Assembly: GCF_035967765.1 (NCBI RefSeq) | Contig: NZ_JAYWIT010000002.1 | Length of the DNA: 64,000 nt | Origin: Conexibacter stalactiti | GTDB taxonomy: Bacteria > Actinomycetota > Thermoleophilia > Solirubrobacterales > Solirubrobacteraceae | Direction: 5' to 3' (one strand) | Shown: piece by piece, positions 26,834 to 34,155 of the stretch | Layout of the letters: each line of letters opens with the position of its first letter | Numbering within the stretch: position 1 is the first letter of the stretch | Translations under genes and position numbers: made by a program | Notes under the pieces: model-generated | What the model saw: only the letters and a program-made list of their open reading frames with translations | What the model was told of the DNA's origin: nothing | Database searches by the model: none

Positions 26834-28027
26834 GTGGACACTGGAAGGCGTAACAAGAGAGACTCCGCCGTTCTGCGCAGACAGAACGGCAACAGGTCGC
26901 TGGGCGTCGCGTGCCGTGTGCTTGGCGCGACCGCCGCGACGGTACTCGCGTTTTCGTTCGCTGCGTGTGGCGACAGCGGGACGGCGGGTTCTGACGCAAC
27001 GACCTCTGCAGGCGGAGGCGACGAAGTTTCCGGGAAGGTCTACTACCTGACGCCCGGACCTGCGCAGGCTGAGCGCTACCTCAACATCGACGCTCCGAAC
27101 ATGAAGGACGCGTTCGAGAAGCTCGCGCCGGGGATCGAGTTCCAGGCGCTCGACTCGCACAACTCGACCGCGACGCAGCTCGCACAGGCCGAGAACGCCA
27201 TCTCGAATGGCGCAAGAGCGATCATTCTCTCTTCGGTTGATGGGAACCAGGCTGCGGCGATCCTCGCCAAGGCAGCGGCTGCCAGAGTGCCGGTGATCTC
27301 ATACGCGCCGGAAGCGTTCGGCGGTCCGCTCTACGCTCGCGTGTCGGTGCCCTTCGTCCAGATCGGCCAAGATCAAGCCAGATACTTCGTAGAGCACCTC
27401 CCGAGAACCGAAGGACCGGTTCGGCTGGCGCTGATGTACGGCGACCCGGCCCAGGACTTCTACAAGGAGCTCAAGAAAGGCTTCGACGAGTACCTCGATC
27501 CGGTGATCGCGGATGGGAGAGTCAGTGTCGTCTGCAGAGGCGACGCCATCGACTGGGACCCCGCCAACGCGCAGCGAAACATGGAGCAGTGCCTGACGAA
27601 GACCAACAACGGCGTCGACGCGGCGTTGGTGATGAATGACGGCACCGGGACCGGTGTGATGGCCGCCATCTCACGTGCCGGCGTGGCCGACAGAGTCAAG
27701 CTCTATGGAGGCTACGACGCGACGATCGAGGGAGTCCAGCGCGTGCTCGCCGGCAAGCAAGCCGCCGACATGACAGCGGACTACGCGCTGATGGCCAGAA
27801 CAGCCGCGGAGCTCGCGATCACAGGCATCAGAGGCGAAGAACCGCCGAGACCACCGATCAACGGTGTCTTCGACAGCAGATTCTCGGACTCAGTGCCCGC
27901 CGCATATCTGCCGAACACGTTCGTGACCGCGGACAACGTGCAAGAGACGATCGTTGACACCGGCATCTACGACAAAGCCACGATTTGCACGGGCGAGGCG
28001 CGCTCGTCGAGCTTCTGCAGACGCTGA
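26834..28027 (+). CDS. Sugar-type ABC transporter substrate-binding lipoprotein
   Basis: 397 residues from GTG 26834 (AGGAG five bases before). A basic N-terminus and hydrophobic stretch end in the lipobox LAFSFAAC (Cys ~46), so it is a lipid-anchored exported protein. The mature part is a Peripla_BP_4 (ribose/xylose/BMP-like) fold: AENAISNGARAIILSSVDGN, RVPVISYAPEAFGGPLYARV, ALVMNDGTGTGVMAAISRAG, and GYDATIEGVQRVLAGKQAA. Arginine is frequently encoded AGA, unlike the cytoplasmic genes around it. It leads a three-gene import operon (SBP, ATPase, permease) behind hyuB2-hyuA2, so it probably imports the hydantoinase substrate or a related glycoside. Confidence 0.9.
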   Translation: MDTGRRNKRDSAVLRRQNGNRSLGVACRVLGATAATVLAFSFAACGDSGTAGSDATTSAGGGDEVSGKVYYLTPGPAQAERYLNIDAPNMKDAFEKLAPGIEFQALDSHNSTATQLAQAENAISNGARAIILSSVDGNQAAAILAKAAAARVPVISYAPEAFGGPLYARVSVPFVQIGQDQARYFVEHLPRTEGPVRLALMYGDPAQDFYKELKKGFDEYLDPVIADGRVSVVCRGDAIDWDPANAQRNMEQCLTKTNNGVDAALVMNDGTGTGVMAAISRAGVADRVKLYGGYDATIEGVQRVLAGKQAADMTADYALMARTAAELAITGIRGEEPPRPPINGVFDSRFSDSVPAAYLPNTFVTADNVQETIVDTGIYDKATICTGEARSSSFCRR

Positions 28028-28031
28028 TCTC

Positions 28032-28787
28032 ATGACTCTTCTCGAAGTTCGCTCTGCGACCAAGCACTTCGGCGGCGTGACCGCACTTGACGAGGTGTCG
28101 ATCTCGGTGGATGCCGGAGAGGTCGTTGCGCTTGTCGGAGACAACGGGGCGGGGAAGTCGACGTTGGTGAAGACCATCGCCGGCTACCTCCCACCGGATC
28201 ACGGAGAGATCCGGTGGCGAGGAGAGCCAGTGGATCTGCGCCATCCGACCGACGCAACGGCCCTCGGCATCGAAACGGTCTATCAGGACCTTGCTCTCTG
28301 CGACAACCTCGACACGGTCCAGAACCTCTTTCTGGGACGAGAGAAGGTCATGTATGGCCTCTTTGGTCGCCGTCTTGCTCGTGCCGAGATGGAGAAGCAA
28401 GCGCGCGCGGCACTCGACGGCCTCAACATCGTCACGCTCAAGAGCCTGCGGACTCCGATCGGCAAGCTTTCAGGCGGCCAGCGCCAGTCGGTGGCCGTCT
28501 GTCGGTCGATCCTGACGGATCCTCAGCTGGTGCTGCTGGATGAGCCGACCGCGGCCCTCGGCGTCGCGCAGCGGAGAGAGGTGCTCGATCTCATCCGTCG
28601 TGTACGTGACCAGAACCGGGGAGTGCTTCTCATTTCACATGACTTGGCAGACGTCAAAGAGGTGTCGGACCGTGTGGTCGTGCTCCGCCTTGGTCGTACC
28701 GTCGCAGAACTCGATGGTGCGAGCTGCACGCACGAAGAGCTGATCGCACACATCACCGGAGCAGCGACTGGGGGTGTCAGCTCGTGA
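28032..28787 (+). CDS. ABC transporter ATPase, single-domain sugar importer type
   Basis: 251 residues from ATG 28032, four bases after the SBP stop. Walker A GDNGAGKST, Q-loop ETVYQDLALCDNLDT, signature LSGGQRQSV, Walker B LVLLDEPTAALG, and switch His in LLISHDLADV are all present. Most ribose/xylose-family importers have a double ATPase of about 500 residues. This one has a single domain like FrcA of the fructose importer, so it would act as a homodimer. The last four bases overlap the permease GTG. Confidence 0.92.
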   Translation: MTLLEVRSATKHFGGVTALDEVSISVDAGEVVALVGDNGAGKSTLVKTIAGYLPPDHGEIRWRGEPVDLRHPTDATALGIETVYQDLALCDNLDTVQNLFLGREKVMYGLFGRRLARAEMEKQARAALDGLNIVTLKSLRTPIGKLSGGQRQSVAVCRSILTDPQLVLLDEPTAALGVAQRREVLDLIRRVRDQNRGVLLISHDLADVKEVSDRVVVLRLGRTVAELDGASCTHEELIAHITGAATGGVSS

Positions 28788-29944
28788 GACGGCGTGACCT
28801 GACCGAGAAACTGAGCGGCGAGTGGCGCCTCCTTCCCGTCCTGGCGACGTTGGCGCTGATCTGGCTGTTCTTCGCCACCCAGTCTGACGCGTTTCTCACT
28901 GCTCGCAACCTCTCGAATCTCTCACAGCAGATTGCCGTGACGGCGATCATCGCATTGGCGCTGGTGTTCGTCCTGATCTTGGCGGAGATCGACCTCTCGG
29001 TCGCCGTCTTGAGCGCGGTGTGCGGCGCGGTTACCGCAAAGCTGGTGGTGGAGTCAGGGATGCCCGCCGTACCGGCCATCATCATCGGTGTCGCAGTCGG
29101 CACGGGAGTGGGAGCGATTCAAGGCGGAATCGTGACGACATTTGGCGCGCCGGCATTCATTGTGACGTTGGGCGGCTCGCTGGCTCTGCAAGGGGTTCTG
29201 CTTCAGGTGCTTCCTGCTGACACAGGAATCGTCCCGCTGTCGGACACGTCTCTTGCCGGGATCGCGAACGACTATCTCTCCGACGTGGTGGGGTATGCGC
29301 TCGCTGCCGTGCTTGCGGTGCTCGTCGCGGCGCTCCGGTGGCAGGGTTACCGGAGCCGAGTTCGGGAAGGGCTGCCGGCGGACCTTGGAAGGTCCGTGGG
29401 CGCGCCCGTGGCCGCCGTCCTGGTATTAGGTGTCGCTCTCGTCGCGATGTTCAACGCGTATCAGGGCGTGCCCGGTCCGATCGCCATCCTGGCAGTCCTT
29501 CTTGTGGTGTTTTCGTATGTGACGACCCAAACGCGCTGGGGAACGCATCTCTACGCGATCGGTGGCAACGCAGAGGCCGCACGCCGTGCTGGCATTCATG
29601 TCAGTCGTGTCACGCTCACCGCATTCATGCTGGTCGGTGCGCTGGTGGCTGTGGGTGGAATCGTTGCTGCTTCCCGTCAGCTGGGCGTCTCGGCGCAGTC
29701 GGCCGACTCCACGCTCGTGCTGGAGGCGGTCGCGGCCGCGGTCATCGGCGGGGCGAGCCTCTTCGGCGGGCGAGGGTCAGTCTGGGCGGCGTTGTTCGGC
29801 GCGCTGATCATCGGATCGATCGCAAACGGACTGGCGCTGCTCAACGCGACGACCCAGGTTCGGTTGGAGGTCGAAGGCGGCATTCTGGTGGCGGCAGTCG
29901 TCATCGACGCCCTCATCGTGCGAGGACGGTTGCGGAGTCCGTAG
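28784..29944 (+). CDS. ABC transporter permease (BPD_transp_2, XylH/RbsC family)
   Basis: 386 residues from GTG 28784, overlapping the ATPase stop (GTGA). Multiple hydrophobic helices: LLPVLATLALIWLFFAT, QIAVTAIIALALVFVLILAE, IIIGVAVGTGVGAIQGGIVT, GAPAFIVTLGGSLALQGVLL. The coupling-helix region YAIGGNAEAARRAGIHVSRV is the hallmark of the ribose/xylose permease family. About ten transmembrane segments are expected. It completes the importer with the preceding lipoprotein and ATPase; two permeases would form the pore. Confidence 0.92.
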   Translation: MRRRDLTEKLSGEWRLLPVLATLALIWLFFATQSDAFLTARNLSNLSQQIAVTAIIALALVFVLILAEIDLSVAVLSAVCGAVTAKLVVESGMPAVPAIIIGVAVGTGVGAIQGGIVTTFGAPAFIVTLGGSLALQGVLLQVLPADTGIVPLSDTSLAGIANDYLSDVVGYALAAVLAVLVAALRWQGYRSRVREGLPADLGRSVGAPVAAVLVLGVALVAMFNAYQGVPGPIAILAVLLVVFSYVTTQTRWGTHLYAIGGNAEAARRAGIHVSRVTLTAFMLVGALVAVGGIVAASRQLGVSAQSADSTLVLEAVAAAVIGGASLFGGRGSVWAALFGALIIGSIANGLALLNATTQVRLEVEGGILVAAVVIDALIVRGRLRSP

Positions 29945-30926
29945 GGCGGTTCTCCTCGTGGCCTGATCCTCAGATCGTGGCGACGCGTGCGACGACGTGG
30001 GTGGGCTTAGCGTCTGCGTCGTCGCACGCCGCGGGCATACGGGGTTCATATTGATCGCAGCGCGCACCTAGGAGAGACTGCAGATATGTCGTCGATCGTG
30101 AGCATCCTGTATGCACGACATCAAGCAACGTGTGGGCTTTGTGGGAACTCGCGACACGAAGGGATCCCGCACGAGGCGGTTTCTCCCCAGGCGCAGCCTG
30201 ACAAGGAAAGAGGTCGCCGCGACGCCGCAATTCGCGTCGTCGCCGATGCTCCGCGGCATCGTCCTTAGCGAACAACTGCTGGTGGCCTGACGCAGGGCGA
30301 TACCGAGCACAAGCTGCGATCGCCTCGCGCCACGAAATTCTGCGTCGCCTTCGGCGGCGGCACCGTGCTATCGGCCGCACGGTCTCGGGGTCGCCGCGAG
30401 AGTCTGCCGAGGTCGCGCACGATCCGTCTGCGCCTGACGATCGGCCGGACCCGGCCGAGCCGGCGCGCATGTCGTCGCGGTCCGCATGCGGGTCGGCGGC
30501 GAGACGGTGACGCAAAGCGTCCACCTCCGCGTCACGCGGGCGGCGTCGATCGCCTCACGGCGGTCGGACAGGACGAGCGCGAGCGGGCCCGCCCGGGAGA
30601 GACGTCGCCCGGGGGCCCGTGGGCAGCGCTGGAGACTAGTCGGCGGTCGCAGCGTGATCGGCGGCGCGCCGGCGACGACCACCGTGCGGGCACTCGTCGC
30701 GTTTCATGTTCGGACGCCGTCGGTCGAGGCTTCCGTGTCGCCCTGCGCTGTGTGCCATCGCTCGGAGGCTGAGCGTCATCACGACCGGATCGTCGATGCG
30801 GTGGGCTCGCCGCGGCGGGCGTGCGTGAGGGCCTCGGCGGCGCGGCGGCGTGCCTCCGGAACCGGCGGATCGGGTTGAGCGATCCGTCGGTCCGTGCGGT
30901 CGAGGTGCAGCGCCGACCGCAGCTCG
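29945..30926. other. Nearly 1 kb without recognisable gene
   Basis: Open frames exist in this stretch (for example a 59-codon frame at 30111-30290, MHDIKQRVGFVGTRDTKGSR...), but none has family motifs or a good ribosome-binding site. From 30340 on the sequence is arginine-rich in every frame, typical of non-coding GC-rich DNA or a decayed gene. No tRNA, repeat or clear terminator was identified. Confidence 0.5.
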
Positions 30927-31565
30927 CTATCTGGTGGAGCCGATCCCCGCCTGCCAGCGAGCAAATGAGACCACCTGGTAAGCAAGGAGTGCGAGCTGCG
31001 GCGCAGCTGCCGAAATGGGATCGGGGGCGGCGTCGCTACTCGCGGAAGAGTTGATGGTGACGCCGAGAGGTGTCGGCCAGCCGCGGAGGGCGTGAACCGT
31101 GGAGCGGACGGCGGCGAGCGTCGTGGCCGTCGCCTGCCAACCTGCAGCGCAGACGATGCAGCCCACTGCGCGGCCTTCAAGGTACGGACGAGGTTCGTCT
31201 CGCAGCTCCTCGGTGTAGTCGAGGGCGTTCTTGAGCAACCCGGAGGGGCCGCCGTGGAAGCCGGGGGTTGCGATCATCAGCCCGTCGCACTGGATGATGA
31301 GGTCGAGCATGCGCCTGGCTTGTGGAGTGAGTTCATGCTGTCCCGGCGCGTAGTGCGGCAGAGCGAGATCGACAGCCGACAGAATCTCGGTCGTCGCACC
31401 AAGAGCTCTCGCTTCGCCGAGTGCCAGGCGCAACGCGCGCTCGGAGGAAGAGCCCGGTCTCGTAGTCCCCCCGAGGCCGAGGATCAATGGCGAGGTGCGG
31501 ACGTCGTCGTTCGGATTCACCGATGCGCCGGGGTTCGCGCGCGATGGGGAAGCAGTAGAGGTCAT
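30927..31565 (-). CDS. NADPH-dependent FMN reductase family protein
   Basis: 212 residues from ATG 31565 (MTSTASPSRANPGASVNPND); the frame is open to 31616. The flavodoxin-like fold shows LILGLGGTTRPGSSSERALR (phosphate-binding start), ADGLMIATPGFHGGPSGLLK-like sequence (CDGLMIATPGFHGGPSGLLKNALDY), and GCIVCAAGWQATATTLAAVR. These are standard for the FMN_red/ArsH-like family that reduces FMN with NAD(P)H. It is divergent from the RibB-RibA-like gene at 31755. It could feed FMNH2 to the LLM monooxygenase at 19389; this is inference. Confidence 0.88.
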   Translation of the reverse strand: MTSTASPSRANPGASVNPNDDVRTSPLILGLGGTTRPGSSSERALRLALGEARALGATTEILSAVDLALPHYAPGQHELTPQARRMLDLIIQCDGLMIATPGFHGGPSGLLKNALDYTEELRDEPRPYLEGRAVGCIVCAAGWQATATTLAAVRSTVHALRGWPTPLGVTINSSASSDAAPDPISAAAPQLALLAYQVVSFARWQAGIGSTR

Positions 31566-31754
31566 AGGCGGATGGTGCTCCCGGATGGGGAGTGGGCCTA
31601 CTGTGGGCTCGCACAAAGTGTGGAGATGCGTTCATCGCGGCCCTTCCGCGAGTCGGAGCGAAGGTCCGCATGCCATATCGCGGCACAGCACCGACGACGC
31701 TTCTTAGATGCGTGCCTGGCGTGGGTCCGATCGCGCTCGACGAGGATAGAGAGG

Positions 31755-32840
31755 ATGAGCGCACACGCGATCACGCGCGAAGCCAGCCTGGAGCGGGACA
31801 CGTCCGCCGAGACTGCGGTCCGGCACGCGTTGCGAGATATCGCCCTTGGGAGGATGGTCGTCCTCGTGGACGATCTGTCACCGGAGCACGGTAGTTGCCT
31901 GGTCATGGCCACCGAGTTCGTGACAGGCAAGCATGTGAACGCGATGACGCGGGAAGCCGGCGGCATGATTTGTCTCGCCCTGACCTCTGAGCGGTGTGAG
32001 CAGCTCGAGCTGAAGCCGATGGTCGGCAGGAACGAGAACGCCCGCGGCACGGCCTTCATGGCGACGATCGATGCACGTGAGGGAGTGACGACCGGCGCCT
32101 CAGCCGCAGATCAAGCTCACACGATGCTGGTTGCGATCGACCCTTCGAGCACGCGCAGCGACATCGTGATGGCCGGTTGCGTGCATCCACTCCGCGGCCG
32201 CCCTGGCGGCGTTCTCGAGCGTTGCGCGCATACCGAAGCGTCGATCGACTTGGTGCGACTGGCCGGCTGTCGACCGGCGGCAACCATCTGCGGCGTCCAG
32301 AATGACGATGGTGCGGTGGCGGGGATGCTGGAGTCCCGCGCGTACGCTAGGCGCCACGGCCTTCAGGTGGTGACGATCACTGACGTCATCGCGTTGCGCC
32401 GGTTGCACGACCGTCGCATCCAGCGTGTCGTTTCGACGGCGATGCCGACGCGCTTCGGGACGTTCAGCGCAGTGGGCTATCGCTCAGGGGACGGTGGTGA
32501 GCACCTCGCCTTGGTCAAAGGTCAGGTCGACGGCAAGGAGAGCGTCCTCGTCCACGTCCATCGGGCGTGCACCACCGGAGATGTGTTTCACGCGCGTGGC
32601 TGCACGTGTGGAGAACGGCTTGAGGCGGCAATGAGAAGCCTCGAAGCCGAGGGCGCCGGAGTGCTGATCTACTTGTCATCGGACGCGCCCGCCGAGGCCC
32701 TGGTCGAGCAGGTCATCTCGGAGCTCGGGGTGGCCTCGACGCGTGTCACTCCCACGGCGGCACCGTCCGCCGGGGGATCGTGCGAGCACCTCGTCGCCGG
32801 CGGTGAACGCGAGCGGTGGCTCGATGCCGGCTCACGCTGA
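31755..32840 (+). CDS. RibB-RibA fusion-like protein with degenerate active sites
   Basis: 361 residues from ATG 31755 (GAGAGG upstream). Residues ~15-215 align with 3,4-dihydroxy-2-butanone-4-phosphate synthase (IDAREGVTTGASAADQ, PLRGRPGGVLERCAHTEASI). The rest aligns with GTP cyclohydrolase II (MPTRFGTFSAVGYRSGDGG, VHVHRACTTGDVFHARGCTC with the three zinc cysteines). However, the RibB motif normally ENEGD reads EHGSC, and the later CE-x-x-N-D-D-G Glu is Gly (TICGVQNDDG). In the RibA half the catalytic block after GVLIYL (normally R-x-E-G-R-x-I-G-L) is deleted, jumping to ELGVASTRVTPTAAP. Either a decayed paralog or a repurposed enzyme; ordinary riboflavin synthesis looks unlikely. Confidence 0.75.
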   Translation: MSAHAITREASLERDTSAETAVRHALRDIALGRMVVLVDDLSPEHGSCLVMATEFVTGKHVNAMTREAGGMICLALTSERCEQLELKPMVGRNENARGTAFMATIDAREGVTTGASAADQAHTMLVAIDPSSTRSDIVMAGCVHPLRGRPGGVLERCAHTEASIDLVRLAGCRPAATICGVQNDDGAVAGMLESRAYARRHGLQVVTITDVIALRRLHDRRIQRVVSTAMPTRFGTFSAVGYRSGDGGEHLALVKGQVDGKESVLVHVHRACTTGDVFHARGCTCGERLEAAMRSLEAEGAGVLIYLSSDAPAEALVEQVISELGVASTRVTPTAAPSAGGSCEHLVAGGERERWLDAGSR

Positions 32841-32961
32841 TCGGCACGGGAGCGTCGCAGGTAAGGCTTCCGGCGCGGCATCCGCTGCGTCGGTGGGTGG
32901 GGCACCGTCACTCGAGGGCGCCGATCAAGGTAGCTGAGTGCCATAGTCCGGCGCGGTCGGA

Positions 32962-34155
32962 TCACGCGACGAAGCGGACGGGCAGTCGATCGATGCCCTG
33001 GAGCGTGTTGTTGCGGAGCCGGCCTGGGGTGCCCGCGACGATTCGATCGACGCGTGGGACCATCGCGTCGAGGAGGAGGCGCATCTCGAGCTTGGCGAGG
33101 TGGATGCCGACGCAGGTGTGCGGGCCGTTGCCCCAGCCGACGTGCTGACCGTTGGAGCGGTGGAGGTCGAAGCGCTCGGGGTCGGGGAAGTGGGTCTCGT
33201 CGAGGTTGGCCGCGCCGAACAGGAGCGCGACCCGTGCGCCTGCGGGCAGCGTGATGCCGTCGATCTCGTGGTCGGCGGCGAGCTGGCGGGTGAAAGCCCG
33301 GATCGGTGATGCGATGCGGACGTTCTCGACGACGGCTGCGGGGGTCAGCGCGGGGTCGGCGCGGATCTCGGTCCAGGCGTCGGGGTGCCGCGCGAGGGTC
33401 CACAGGAGATGGGTGGAAGCGAGGATGGTGGTGTCGAGCGAGGGCGCGACGAAGTCGATGACGAGCGCCTTCGCTTCCTCAAAGGTCAGCTCGCCGGCGC
33501 GCTGCGCGTCGAAGACCGATGCGGCCCAGCTGCCCGAGGCGACGCCGCCGGGGCGCAGACGGCGGCTGTAGAGCAGGAGGCCGAGCGAGCGTGGAACGGC
33601 TCGGAGGCCGCGGCGGTTGATCGGACCGAGGACTTCGAAGGTCGCCGCGGCCCAGCGCAGCAGTCTGTCGCTGCTGCCGTCGACGCCGACGAGCTCGGAG
33701 ACGACGCGAGTCGGCAGGCGGCTCGCGAAGTCGCTCGCGGCGTCGAAGTACGCGCGGCCGAGCAGCTCGCCGACGACGGCGGCGGCCTCGTGCGCGAGCG
33801 GTTCCTCGATCGCGGCGACCGCCTTCGCGCCCAGCGATCGCATCAGCACACGGCGGCGAGCGGTGTGGACCTCGTCGTCGCTGCTGAGGGTCGTGTGCCT
33901 GCCCAGTCTGTTGACGAGCGCGTTGGCGGCGACGCCGTCACCGCTGCGGAAGTGCGTGTCGTCGCGCAGGGCGGCGCGGACATCTGCGAAGCGGCCGATG
34001 GCATACATGCGATGGCGGGGAAGCCAGACGACCGGGCCCGCGTGCCGGATGCGGGCGAACAGGCCACGGGAGTCCGCGAGCACGTCGTCGCTGTAGAGGT
34101 CCGCATCGACGACGGGAGCGGCGGTCGGAGCCCGGCGGCTCGGCGTGACGATCAT
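32962..34155 (-). CDS. Cytochrome P450 (soluble bacterial CYP)
   Basis: 397 residues from ATG 34155, whose ATGA overlaps the acyl-CoA ligase stop; ATG 34167 is an alternative. The I-helix oxygen-activation region is DFVAPSLDTT (residues ~234-243), with Pro/Ser replacing the common A-G. The K-helix ExxR is ENVR (277-280). The heme loop GWGNGPHTCVG places the thiolate ligand at C348. Length is normal for class I soluble P450s, which need separate ferredoxin and reductase; neither is in the window. Last gene of the six-gene aromatic operon; it could hydroxylate or dealkylate the starting compound. Confidence 0.92.
   Translation of the reverse strand: MIVTPSRRAPTAAPVVDADLYSDDVLADSRGLFARIRHAGPVVWLPRHRMYAIGRFADVRAALRDDTHFRSGDGVAANALVNRLGRHTTLSSDDEVHTARRRVLMRSLGAKAVAAIEEPLAHEAAAVVGELLGRAYFDAASDFASRLPTRVVSELVGVDGSSDRLLRWAAATFEVLGPINRRGLRAVPRSLGLLLYSRRLRPGGVASGSWAASVFDAQRAGELTFEEAKALVIDFVAPSLDTTILASTHLLWTLARHPDAWTEIRADPALTPAAVVENVRIASPIRAFTRQLAADHEIDGITLPAGARVALLFGAANLDETHFPDPERFDLHRSNGQHVGWGNGPHTCVGIHLAKLEMRLLLDAMVPRVDRIVAGTPGRLRNNTLQGIDRLPVRFVA

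Noticed and set aside
30111..30290. Possible 59-residue protein MHDIKQRVGFVGTRDTKGSR...
   Set aside because: No ribosome-binding site, no family resemblance and strongly basic composition as in the non-coding surroundings.
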